DNA of 55,998 nt, taken from assembly GCA_938002085.1 (NCBI GenBank), contig CALLAT010000048.1:1-55998 (forward strand). Reading direction: 5' to 3'. The notes below the pieces were generated by a model. The model was not told the DNA's origin and made no database searches. It saw only the letters and a list, made by a program, of their open reading frames with translations. The DNA comes from an uncultured Pseudanabaenaceae cyanobacterium. GTDB lineage: Bacteria > Cyanobacteriota > Cyanobacteriia > PCC-9006 > JAAUQQ01. Shown piece by piece: positions 9,873 to 17,304 of this stretch (the first letter of the stretch is position 1; each line of letters starts with the position of its first letter). Position numbers and translations under genes: made by a program.

Positions 9873-10553
9873 ATGACTTCTTGTGACTACCCCTTCCCTT
9901 TGCTTCCAGGCGCTTCCCAAAACATGCCTGCTTCCTTGCCAGATCTTGCCACTCCAACCTCTGACGAATCTATTCGTCCGAATCACGCTACTCCCTTTGC
10001 TGCGGCTGAATCTCCGAGCGGTTCACAGCATTGGCCTGCCCGTTGGTTTCGTCCCAGCGGGATCTATCTCGCCTTAATGGCAGCGCTTCTAACGAGTTGC
10101 AACCGACCTCCTGAATCTCCTGTCAATCTGAAACTCCACCAGCAGTGGCACCTTCAACCCGGCCAAACCATCGCGGACTATCCCATTAGTAGTGGTCTCG
10201 GAGATGTTGTGATCAACCTGGGGGGCCAAGCCATTTACATGCCCAAAGCCGGTCGTATTCAACCCCTGGCAGATCACCCAAATGAGGCCTTTGCCAAGGG
10301 GGAATCCTTGGCCACAAACAGGGCTGGAAGAAAGCCCAGCCCATGCGTTGCGGTCTCCAGCCCAGAGATCCCTGCCTATCGATTGCGGCTATGTCACCTG
10401 CGCCAGCTCCGACTGGGCCATCAGCCAGCAGGGCAAATTATTGGCCGAGGGGAGCAAGTAGCGATCGCTATGTTGCGTAAACAACCTGAGGGGACCTGGG
10501 CATTTGTGGAGCCATCTCCCAGCTTGCTAGAAGCGCTGCTGACCCAACCCTAG
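9873..10553 (+). CDS. Putative lipoprotein, possibly a degenerate M23/LytM-like domain
   Basis: 226 residues. A hydrophobic stretch ends in LALMAALLTSC followed by NRP, which resembles a lipobox with lipidated Cys near residue 76. The signal is unusually far from the start, so the true start may be later or the N-terminus is an odd extension. The domain after it (VNLGGQAIYMPKAGRIQP, then LRLCHLRQLRLG, GQIIGRGEQVAIAMLRKQPEG and WAFVEPS) has the beta-hairpin rhythm of LytM/M23 peptidases but lacks the zinc-binding histidines. That resemblance is an inference from pattern only. It sits in the middle of three envelope-type hypothetical genes. Confidence 0.65.
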   Translation: MTSCDYPFPLLPGASQNMPASLPDLATPTSDESIRPNHATPFAAAESPSGSQHWPARWFRPSGIYLALMAALLTSCNRPPESPVNLKLHQQWHLQPGQTIADYPISSGLGDVVINLGGQAIYMPKAGRIQPLADHPNEAFAKGESLATNRAGRKPSPCVAVSSPEIPAYRLRLCHLRQLRLGHQPAGQIIGRGEQVAIAMLRKQPEGTWAFVEPSPSLLEALLTQP

Positions 10554-10609
10554 TGCCAACAATTGCTCGACTCTGAATGTTGCTCTGTCCCATCGATCCG
10601 TTACGCGCT

Positions 10610-11536
10610 ATGTCTATCTGCTCCTTTAAGCGATCGCCCTTGGCAATACAACTCTTCCTTCGCTCTATCCTTGATCTTCGCCAGCATTTAAAGCTCCGTT
10701 TGTTATCCCTCGCCTTGCCCGTGGTTATGGCCAGTCCTAGCAATGCGCAAAATAGTTCTGTCCTGTTAGACTTCAGCCTGCCTCGTTCAGGGCCAGCTGC
10801 TCAAAACTCCCCAGCCAGGCGCGAAACGGCTCTCAACTTCACGCCACCCAAATCCGAAAATCCCTCAGCACCCGAATCTCTTGCCAACTCAGGCTTGATC
10901 ACTTCCTATGCAGAGGAGAAACCCATTGCTAATTCCAAAGGTCTTCCGGTTTTAGCTCCTCAGATCCAAGCTCTATTTCGAGGGGGGCCAGATTCTGTCG
11001 TAGCCCGTGCAGTGGGCAGCGCAGAGGGAACTCGCAGCCCCAATGGCGATCGCACCTGGGCTTACCATGGCCATAGGGATCCTGGAAATGGCCATTGGAA
11101 CTTGGGCAGCTTTTCCTACCAGCATGGGGCTACTTCCCCTGCTGAAGCCGATGAGAAACAGCTCAAGCGTCTGGAAAATCAGGCCAGGCAACTCCAGCAG
11201 TTAGCGAGGCAAAAGCAGCTCACGCTTTCTATTACTGAAGCGTTAAACGGGATCGATCTTGCCAACCAGGCTCCCCTGGCGGCGTTGGACCGAGGCTATA
11301 TTGATCGCCTGGAAGAAGCGCGGCAATTATCTCTGGGCGAAGCTGAAGGCATTCTCCATGCTCGGACCTGGTCTTATTGGGATCCAGATTTGGATCGATG
11401 GGATGCGCCAGGGCTGGGTAATCAGTGGCTCAGCATTTCTGAAGATCAACGACGGCGGCAAGAGGCGATCGCTCAAACCTTAGCGCTTGAGGTTTTAGAG
11501 CCAGGCAATGCTATTCCAAAGTCGTTTGTTCGATAG
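10610..11536 (+). CDS. Hypothetical exported protein
   Basis: 308 residues from ATG at 10610 (MSICSFKRSP). An N-terminal hydrophobic segment ending near MASPSNAQ resembles a signal peptide, so the protein is probably periplasmic. A Pro/Ser-rich linker follows. The central motif AVGSAEGTRSPNGDRTWAYH, then GHRDPGNGHWNLGSFSYQHG, looks strongly conserved and rich in potential catalytic or metal ligands (His, Asp, Asn). A helical C-terminal half contains KRLENQARQLQQLA. I do not recognise a named family. Its last 26 bases overlap a small convergent gene on the minus strand. Confidence 0.7.
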   Translation: MSICSFKRSPLAIQLFLRSILDLRQHLKLRLLSLALPVVMASPSNAQNSSVLLDFSLPRSGPAAQNSPARRETALNFTPPKSENPSAPESLANSGLITSYAEEKPIANSKGLPVLAPQIQALFRGGPDSVVARAVGSAEGTRSPNGDRTWAYHGHRDPGNGHWNLGSFSYQHGATSPAEADEKQLKRLENQARQLQQLARQKQLTLSITEALNGIDLANQAPLAALDRGYIDRLEEARQLSLGEAEGILHARTWSYWDPDLDRWDAPGLGNQWLSISEDQRRRQEAIAQTLALEVLEPGNAIPKSFVR

Positions 11537-11663
11537 AGTAATCAGCTCCCGCTGAGGCATCAAGTTCGGTTTGGGGAGAAGCCACAGCGGCGACTAGCGT
11601 TGCAACCAAGAGGCCTGCAATCATAAGCATCCAGTCTGAAGAAGTATTTTGGGTGGAATTCAT
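11511..11663 (-). CDS. Small single-span membrane protein, 50 aa
   Basis: Not previously obvious because of its size. The minus strand from ATG at 11663 encodes a polar start (MNSTQNTSSDW), one clear transmembrane helix (MLMIAGLLVATLVAAVA) and a short acidic tail (PQTELDASAGADYSIEQTTLE). The amphipathic layout and clean helix argue for a real gene. Against it, I see no good ribosome-binding site, and the 3' end overlaps the end of the plus-strand exported-protein gene by 26 bases. Function unknown; small single-span proteins of cyanobacteria are often photosystem or respiratory accessory subunits, but nothing here identifies one. Confidence 0.5.
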   Translation of the reverse strand: MNSTQNTSSDWMLMIAGLLVATLVAAVASPQTELDASAGADYSIEQTTLE

Positions 11664-11932
11664 AGCCAGAGGAATGCGAGGAAACTAATCACGGTTTCCA
11701 GGCTCTTTGGCATTTGCAGGAGTTCTGTGCAGAGAAAAACAATGCTTAACCTAAGCTTATTATCCGCTGTAACTATTCTTCAGGCTTGTGAAGTCAGGAC
11801 GAGTTCGCTCTTCAAAAAGACTGACTGGATATTTTTTCAGGTTGAGCTGAAGCATTTGCTTTCGCTTGGGCAGGCCTGCTCTGTTTGACGCATGGACAGA
11901 TCCTGCTCTTAATGGCCCTTCACCCTGTTATT
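11664..11932. other. Intergenic stretch between small membrane gene and MITE
   Basis: Contains only a short plus-strand open frame without a ribosome site or recognisable product. Nothing else seen. The MITE and structured elements that fill the rest of this 1-kb gap are listed separately. Confidence 0.4.
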
Positions 11933-12038
11933 TATAGCAACGGCCTGACTTGATTAGGACGTTGCTATCCCCATCACTGCATGCCATATCTAAGTTTGAC
12001 CCTTTGTGAATGTACTTAGTGATATGGCCACAGCTGTA
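11933..12038. mobile_element. MITE, copy 1 (TA-flanked, IS630/Tc1-like ends)
   Basis: A 106-bp non-coding element whose ends are imperfect inverted repeats, TATAGCAACGGCC and, inverted, TACAGCTGTGGCC, bounded by TA as in IS630/Tc1 elements. Internal palindromes include TAGCAACG with CGTTGCTA. A second copy about 85% similar by eye lies at 26676-26780. No transposase is encoded; it would need one supplied in trans. Confidence 0.75.
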
Positions 12039-12044
12039 AATAAG

Positions 12045-12129
12045 AAAAAGCCCCAGCCGTAGCCAGGGCTTTTTGAGTCAGGGTGCATCTACCAGTTATC
12101 ACTACTGGTTCTATTCGATACGTCCGGAA
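12045..12129 (-). ncRNA. Structured minus-strand element, copy A (terminator plus conserved hairpin)
   Basis: Reading the minus strand, the element runs from TTCCGGA through ATAGAACCAGT, a variable loop and ACTGGTAGATGCACCCTGAC, then into a GC-rich hairpin (AAAGCCC paired with GGGCTTT) followed by TTTTTCTT, a Rho-independent terminator. The same layout recurs in copy B at 12289-12376. Between copies the two stems are kept while loops and some pairs change, including AGCCC/GGGCT against AATCC/GGATT, which is compensatory. It could be the 3' end of a small RNA or of a tiny mRNA, since both copies also share a frame ending in an NRTS-x-x-x-W tail. I do not recognise a named RNA family. Confidence 0.5.
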
Positions 12130-12288
12130 GATGGGCGGAATATTCTGCAGAAGGGTTGAAATTTGGCCTTGTCTCGTTGGGGGTTATGGCTTAAAAGCTA
12201 ATGCTCAAGAGGAATTTAGCTTTTTCTGTCTGTAAGGCTAGAAAAATGAGTGCCAGTCTTCCCCATGGAAGCCAGTGTAAAAAGAGTC

Positions 12289-12376
12289 AAAAAAAATCCC
12301 CGGCCGGAGCCGAGGATTAATGAGTCAGGGTGCATCTACCAGCTATTGGTACTGGTTCTATTTGCTACAACCGGAA
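12289..12376 (-). ncRNA. Structured minus-strand element, copy B
   Basis: Second copy of the element at 12045-12129, about 240 bases away in the same orientation. ACCAGT and ACTGGT form the conserved hairpin, the TAGATGCACCCTGACTCA flank is unchanged, and the terminal hairpin AATCC-CGGC/GCCG-GGATT is followed by eight T residues on the minus strand. The terminator makes minus-strand transcription the likely direction. Confidence 0.5.
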
Positions 12377-12404
12377 CGTTGGGAAAATTTCTATCTAAGC
12401 CCAT
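12336..12404 (-). CDS. Possible 22-aa peptide overlapping structured element B
   Basis: A short minus-strand frame from ATG at 12404 (MGLDRNFPNVP) ends NRTSTNSW-stop. Copy A encodes an equivalent tail, NRTSSDNW-stop, in a frame open from 12190, but has no ATG. Between copies the codons differ at several positions while the peptide tail stays similar, which hints at translation; yet sequence conservation continues past the stop codon, which instead points to RNA structure. No ribosome site was seen. Treat as a hypothesis. Confidence 0.25.
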   Translation of the reverse strand: MGLDRNFPNVPVVANRTSTNSW

Positions 12405-12655
12405 CTAAACCATTGCCCTTGCTAGGTGGATATTGAGTCGTATTGACAGCGTTCCCCAAGCCGCCACTGAGCAAGGGGCAAAAACTGGGACAATGCACCA
12501 GGGCAATGGAAAGTGGGTCATTTTGACCTATGGCATCATTTGGCCATTGTGCTGTCGTAGCACGACCAATCTCTTAGTGGTGTCTTCGTTTTGCCATCAA
12601 CTCCGGTTGGAGAGGCAAAATTGGGTTACCTCCGTGGAAAGGACAGAATTGATTC

Positions 12656-14002
12656 ATGGCAAATTGGCAACAAATTTCTGGTGGTGTGACTGCTCCTAAG
12701 GGCTATCGAGCAGCAGGAATTGCAGCAGGCTTAAAGCCCTCGGGAGCCCCGGATGTCGCTCTGATTGTTTCTGATGTTCCTGCGATCGCTGCGGGGGTCT
12801 TCACCATTAGTCAGGTGCGCGCCGCCTGTGTGGACTATTGCCGCCAAACGCTCAAGCAGGATGCCACGGTCCAGGCCATGCTTTGCAATGCCGGTCAGGC
12901 TAATGCGGGGACTGGGGAGCTAGGAGAAACAGCAGTCACCCTCTCTACCCAGCGGACGGCCAAGGCCTTAGGGATAGAATCTAGTTCAGTCTTAGTGGCT
13001 TCTACGGGGGTGATTGGTCAACAGATTCCCATGGAGCCCTTTTTGGTGGGCATTGATAAGGTCGCAGAGCTGCTGAGTGAGGATGGCTCAGATGGGGCTG
13101 CCCAGGCGATCGTAACCACGGATCTGGTCACTAAATCCATTGGTCTAGAAATGGAAATTGACGGCAGGCCCGTGCGCATCGGCGGGATTTCCAAGGGGTC
13201 CGGCATGATTCACCCCAACATGGCGACCATGCTGGGGTTTGTCACCTGTGATGCTTCCGTCTCACCGGCGCTGTGGCAAGCAATGCTGACCCGAGCGGCC
13301 AATGCAAGCTTTAATCAAATCACGGTGGATGGAGATACCAGCACCAACGACTCCCTCATTGCCCTTGCCAATGGGCAGTCCCGTACCCCAGCCATTACAG
13401 CACCGGGGCCAGAAGCAGAGCAGCTGGAGGCCATGCTCACGGTGGTTTGCCAGCACCTCGCCAAGGCGATCGCCCGAGATGGCGAAGGAGCTACAACCCT
13501 CATCGAAGTTAACGTCACTGGCACTGCTGATGACGCCGCCGCCCGGCAAATCGCCCGCACCATTGCGGGCTCATCCCTCACCAAAGCGGCCATCTTTGGG
13601 CGCGATGCCAACTGGGGGCGCATTGCCGGGGCTGCTGGCCGTGCTGGGGTCAATTTTGATCAAAATCAACTGCGCATTCAGTTGGGAGATTGCTTGCTCA
13701 TGGACCAAGGCCAACCCCTCAGCTTTGATGTCCAAGCTGCCCACGACTACCTTTGCCGCCAAGCCGAGGCCTCTCAGCTGCCTCCAGAGGCCGGAGGCAC
13801 CAGCCTCCATAGCACCGCCAATTCTAATGACCTCGTGACAGCTGCTGGAAAGAGTCTCCTACGCCCTGCGATGGGTCATAGCCCCCTGGAAAATCCCGTT
13901 GTTATTGCGGTATCAGTAGGGGATGGTCCGGGTAAAGGCCTGGCCTGGGGATGTGATTTAAGTTACGACTATGTGAAAATCAATGCGGAATACACGACCT
14001 AA
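12656..14002 (+). CDS. argJ: Bifunctional glutamate N-acetyltransferase / amino-acid acetyltransferase
   Basis: ArgJ moves the acetyl group from N-acetylornithine to glutamate, making the arginine pathway cyclic, and may also use acetyl-CoA. The 448-residue protein has the ArgJ N-terminus GVTAPKGYRAAGIAAGLK, the autocleavage region HPNMATMLGF, in which the Ala-Thr bond is cut and the Thr becomes the nucleophile, and the C-terminal motifs IFGRDANWGRIAGAAGRAG and CDLSYDYVKINAEYTT. It is somewhat longer than usual because a Ser/Pro/Gly-rich insert of about 35 residues (near 375-410) sits before the final strand. ATG at 12656 gives the expected start. Confidence 0.96.
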   Translation: MANWQQISGGVTAPKGYRAAGIAAGLKPSGAPDVALIVSDVPAIAAGVFTISQVRAACVDYCRQTLKQDATVQAMLCNAGQANAGTGELGETAVTLSTQRTAKALGIESSSVLVASTGVIGQQIPMEPFLVGIDKVAELLSEDGSDGAAQAIVTTDLVTKSIGLEMEIDGRPVRIGGISKGSGMIHPNMATMLGFVTCDASVSPALWQAMLTRAANASFNQITVDGDTSTNDSLIALANGQSRTPAITAPGPEAEQLEAMLTVVCQHLAKAIARDGEGATTLIEVNVTGTADDAAARQIARTIAGSSLTKAAIFGRDANWGRIAGAAGRAGVNFDQNQLRIQLGDCLLMDQGQPLSFDVQAAHDYLCRQAEASQLPPEAGGTSLHSTANSNDLVTAAGKSLLRPAMGHSPLENPVVIAVSVGDGPGKGLAWGCDLSYDYVKINAEYTT

Positions 14003-14040
14003 GTTGTGAAAAAGGCTCTCAAAACCGTCCGCATCTACTT

Positions 14041-14071
14041 CTGCTATTTCGATGTCCCATCGAAATAGCAG
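14041..14071. repeat. 14-bp perfect hairpin in the argJ-kinase gap
   Basis: CTGCTATTTCGATG and CATCGAAATAGCAG pair perfectly around a TCC loop. There is no T-tract. The hairpin ends 17 bases before the kinase start codon, so it could affect translation initiation of the kinase or protect the argJ mRNA end. Confidence 0.6.
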
Positions 14072-14088
14072 GTTCATCTCCTGAATCT

Positions 14089-16251
14089 ATGTCAGATCTC
14101 CTCACATTTCAGCCTGGCGTCTCCCTTGCCGATGGACGCTACCTTCTGCGTTCCTCAGTTCAGCCAGGGCGATGGAGTGTGACGATCCAAGGGATTCGAG
14201 CGCAGGACCTCACGGCTGTCATTATTAAGACCCCGATCGCCCCCCAGGGGAAGTCTCGTTTTCAAGCTGCCTGGACGCGACGAACCTTTCAAGCCCTGGG
14301 AGACCTCAACCACCCCAGTCGCAACCGCATCTTGGATTGGTTTGAGCAGGATGGTCGTCCCTTCTTAGTCTTGCAAAAGGTCAAGGGAGCTAGTTTAGAA
14401 CAGCAACTACAGAAGGGGCCTCTGAGCGAAGCCGTGGCTTTACAGCTCATTCGTCAGATTGCTGCTGGTCTTTCTGGAATTCATAGCCAGGGACTACTCC
14501 ATCGAGATATCAAACCCAAGAATATTATTCTGCGCCAAGGCGTGGGAATTCCCACACTAGTGGATTGGGGATTACAGCTTGCCCAATGTCCTGCAGATCG
14601 CCTCACTCCCTTCAGTGCGCCGGAGCAACTGAAAGGCGGTGATATCTTCAAAAATCGCTTGGATATTTACAGCTTGGCAGCGACTTTATATGCGGCGGTC
14701 ACAGGCCAATCTCCACTGCACCCTGCCGAGCGTCAGTATCAAGTCCCCAATCCTGGTCCGTCATCATTTGCAGGCCTTATTCCGCCGCGTCAGCTACAGC
14801 CCAACCTGAGTTCCGCAACGGAACAGGCCATTCTTCAAGGGATGACGCTAGAGCCCAGCCAGCGGCCTGCCACGTTGGAAAACTGGCTGCAACTCTTTCC
14901 CCTCAGTCATTCTTCTGATTCAGCGGCTCAGCAAGGGCGAGCCAGGACTCAGTCCGTCCCAAGCTCAGCTGGGCCTAGAGGTTTTAATCCAAACTCTCCT
15001 GTCACGGGTAATGCCAACCCAGGACAGATTTGGGCAACCCAACCTCCGCCGAGCCAAGTCTCTGTGGAGCCAGGCTCGGCTGGACAGGCTCCTGTGACCA
15101 GTCCCCCTGCCTTCTCTTCGTCCCGGTCGGGCAGTGCTCAACAGCATGACCTTTCCCAACCTGAGACCCAGGCTGCCACCGCAGCCCCATCTCTGCCCCA
15201 GCGACCCAGCTCTCCCAATCCCCCCGGTACGAATTATGTGTTGAGCGAAGCTGGGGCGAGTCAGCAGAGCCACCGTCGAGGTTCTCCCCCTCAGAACAGT
15301 GCTCCCCCATACCCATCTGAGCAACAGCAGGTTCAACCCTCTAAATTGGGAACAGTTTTTCCCTCCCGTTCTTCCAGAAACACAAGGCCCCCTGTTAAGG
15401 GCTCTTTTTCCCAGGCCACTCATCCTTCTAAAGCTATGGTTGGTGCTGCTCAGCGTTCCGACACATCTTCCGTTGATGCTTCCTTTAAGCCTCTCAAGCG
15501 ACTCACCTCCATTAGTCTCTTGATGGCTTCTATTGGCTTAGCAGGTGGATTACTCCTGCGTATTATTAATCCTGGTTCTGTGGCAGGTTTCTCTGGTCTG
15601 GGCAGAGTCCAAGATTTTCCTGAGGCGGATTGGCCGGGCGAAACGCAATTAGATGACATTCCTGGAGATGTACCGCAGCCGGAATATGACGATAGGCGCT
15701 GGGACGCATTGGAAGAAGAGCTTCCTGACGTGATTCTAGATGAAGAGGTTGTCCAGGATGAGGTCTTGGCTGCTCCTTCGGACCGTTGGGATGAAGCAGA
15801 GCAGTATTCAGAAAATGGGACTGTAGAAGACTATGGTGAAGCCATAGAGCAGGCTGTGGAAGATGACTATGGCGAAGAGGCTTACAGCCAAGAAGACTAC
15901 AGCCCAGAAGATTATGGCGAAGAAGACTACGGTGGGACTGATTACGGCGATGAAAGCTATTCAGAAGACTATGGGGAGGAATATGTCGAGCCCTATGAAG
16001 GAGATGAGGCTGCCGCTGTGAGCGGTGAAAATGATTATTACTCTGATGTGGAGCCTGAATCGAGTGCGAGTGATGAAGGTTGGGAAGAGGACCCCTGGGC
16101 TGAGGAAGCCCCAGCTGATTGGCAAGAAGCGCCGAGCATTACCGCTGATGATTTTCCTGAGCCTGATTTTCCGCCCGCTTATGAAGAGCCCCTGCCCCAG
16201 GGCATAAATCCCATGCCTGCTGAAGGTGATGCTCTGTACGAAGATGTTTAG
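14089..16251 (+). CDS. Serine/threonine protein kinase with Ser/Pro linker, membrane helix and acidic tail
   Basis: 720 residues. The kinase domain (about 10-270) has the catalytic lysine in AVIIKTP, the loop HRDIKPKNIIL, and SAPEQL in place of APE. The DFG triplet reads DWG (LVDWGLQ), and the glycine-rich loop is hard to see, so nucleotide binding may be atypical. Residues 280-470 are a Ser/Pro/Gln-rich linker. A membrane helix (ISLLMASIGLAGGLLLRII) lies near 480-500, followed by an outer domain extremely rich in Asp, Glu and Tyr, with repeated EDYGEEDYGG-like units. Its substrate is unknown. A PP2C phosphatase encoded at 19097 is a plausible antagonist by proximity only. Confidence 0.85.
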   Translation: MSDLLTFQPGVSLADGRYLLRSSVQPGRWSVTIQGIRAQDLTAVIIKTPIAPQGKSRFQAAWTRRTFQALGDLNHPSRNRILDWFEQDGRPFLVLQKVKGASLEQQLQKGPLSEAVALQLIRQIAAGLSGIHSQGLLHRDIKPKNIILRQGVGIPTLVDWGLQLAQCPADRLTPFSAPEQLKGGDIFKNRLDIYSLAATLYAAVTGQSPLHPAERQYQVPNPGPSSFAGLIPPRQLQPNLSSATEQAILQGMTLEPSQRPATLENWLQLFPLSHSSDSAAQQGRARTQSVPSSAGPRGFNPNSPVTGNANPGQIWATQPPPSQVSVEPGSAGQAPVTSPPAFSSSRSGSAQQHDLSQPETQAATAAPSLPQRPSSPNPPGTNYVLSEAGASQQSHRRGSPPQNSAPPYPSEQQQVQPSKLGTVFPSRSSRNTRPPVKGSFSQATHPSKAMVGAAQRSDTSSVDASFKPLKRLTSISLLMASIGLAGGLLLRIINPGSVAGFSGLGRVQDFPEADWPGETQLDDIPGDVPQPEYDDRRWDALEEELPDVILDEEVVQDEVLAAPSDRWDEAEQYSENGTVEDYGEAIEQAVEDDYGEEAYSQEDYSPEDYGEEDYGGTDYGDESYSEDYGEEYVEPYEGDEAAAVSGENDYYSDVEPESSASDEGWEEDPWAEEAPADWQEAPSITADDFPEPDFPPAYEEPLPQGINPMPAEGDALYEDV

Positions 16252-16410
16252 CCAGCTTGATTCAGTCGAGGACCCTAAGCGTTCGAGCTAGGGGGGCTGG
16301 GCATAAAGGCAAAGATGAGTTGTACTCAGCATCAAAACTCTCATCAAAGAGGGAGCCTCCCAGCCCAATCCCTCGCTATAATGGCCATTGCCATCGTTTG
16401 GACACTCTCC

Positions 16411-16728
16411 ATGACAAATCCCCTCGTTAATGCCTTTTTTCTAGGTCGCGCTCTGGCTGAAGGCATCAATGAGCAGGTTGAAGCTGCTGTGTCCTCTGCT
16501 CTCAGTGAGGTTGGAAAGTTTGATGCGGAGCAGCGGGAAAATTTTCGCAACTTCACTGAGCAAGTTCAGGCTCGTGCTCAGCAAGATGCTAGCCAGGCTG
16601 GCACTGCAACGACGCCGAGTAGTCCAACTTCTTCCGCTGTTGATCTTCAGGAAACCATCGATGAATTGAGGGCAGAGGTTGCGCAGCTGCGAGCAACGCT
16701 GCAGGTGCATCGCAATCAAAATGACTAG
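16411..16728 (+). CDS. Small conserved cyanobacterial-type protein with coiled-coil end
   Basis: 105 residues. The start MTNPLVNAFFLGRALAEGIN is followed by a helical stretch with GKFDAEQRENFRNFTEQVQ, then a low-complexity Ala/Ser/Thr linker, and a short coiled coil (LQETIDELRAEVAQLRATL). The MTNPLVNAFFLGRALAE opening resembles a family found across cyanobacteria and plastids, of unknown function (recalled, not searched). I placed the start at 16411 rather than 16315 because the upstream 32 residues do not fit that family. It lies downstream of the kinase gene on the same strand. Confidence 0.75.
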   Translation: MTNPLVNAFFLGRALAEGINEQVEAAVSSALSEVGKFDAEQRENFRNFTEQVQARAQQDASQAGTATTPSSPTSSAVDLQETIDELRAEVAQLRATLQVHRNQND

Positions 16729-17304
16729 GGAGCAAGGATTAACTCTTCCTGTAGTTGGCTCAGCTCTCTCTTGTTAATCCAGGGGGAGCGGGTTGTTTCA
16801 AGCTCTGCACTATATGCCTCAAGACCTCTTAAAGGGCGGAAGCTCGAAATTTCCGTTTCTGGGTCTTGTTCTATGTCCTGGTTTTAAGTCTGCTGTTCGA
16901 GAATCGAATATCCATGCAACCTAGGCTTAAGATTTGGCGGTGCTCGTTTTTAGTTCACTTCGTGGCGTGAGAGCTCTTGCAATTGTGGCATTCGCGATGA
17001 ATTCTGACATTTGCACAATGGGGTCACTGCAATCATCCCCTAGAGATCCCAGCTAAAATGCCCTTATACTGTAAGTCCGCGATTAGAGCGCACCAAGCGT
17101 TTCTCTTCTTAATAAGGTCCGTAATGTTGATTCCTTAGTTTTCCCCAATTTTAATATTGGTGGTTGCTCTAAGGAGGTAATTACAGCGATTGCTGCCCTT
17201 GCCCTAGCTTGAATTGTCCCTGGGATTAATCCAGGTAATCTTGCAAAGCGAGTCTGCCCCGCGCTCCCTTTCCCTCTCAGGCTAGCAGTACTTGCTCTGT
17301 CCAC
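16729..17304. other. Intergenic region, no supported gene
   Basis: A 576-base gap upstream of the ABC1-kinase gene. Only short frames without ribosome sites are visible. An AAGGAGG-like sequence (17172-17178) is too far from the ATG at 17305 to serve it. Confidence 0.4.

Noticed and set aside
10577-11536. Longer start for the exported-protein gene.
   Set aside because: The extra 11 residues precede the signal peptide without support; ATG at 10610 gives a more typical signal sequence.
11649-11888. 79-codon plus-strand frame after the exported-protein gene.
   Set aside because: Composition is irregular and there is no ribosome site; the opposite strand holds the better small gene.
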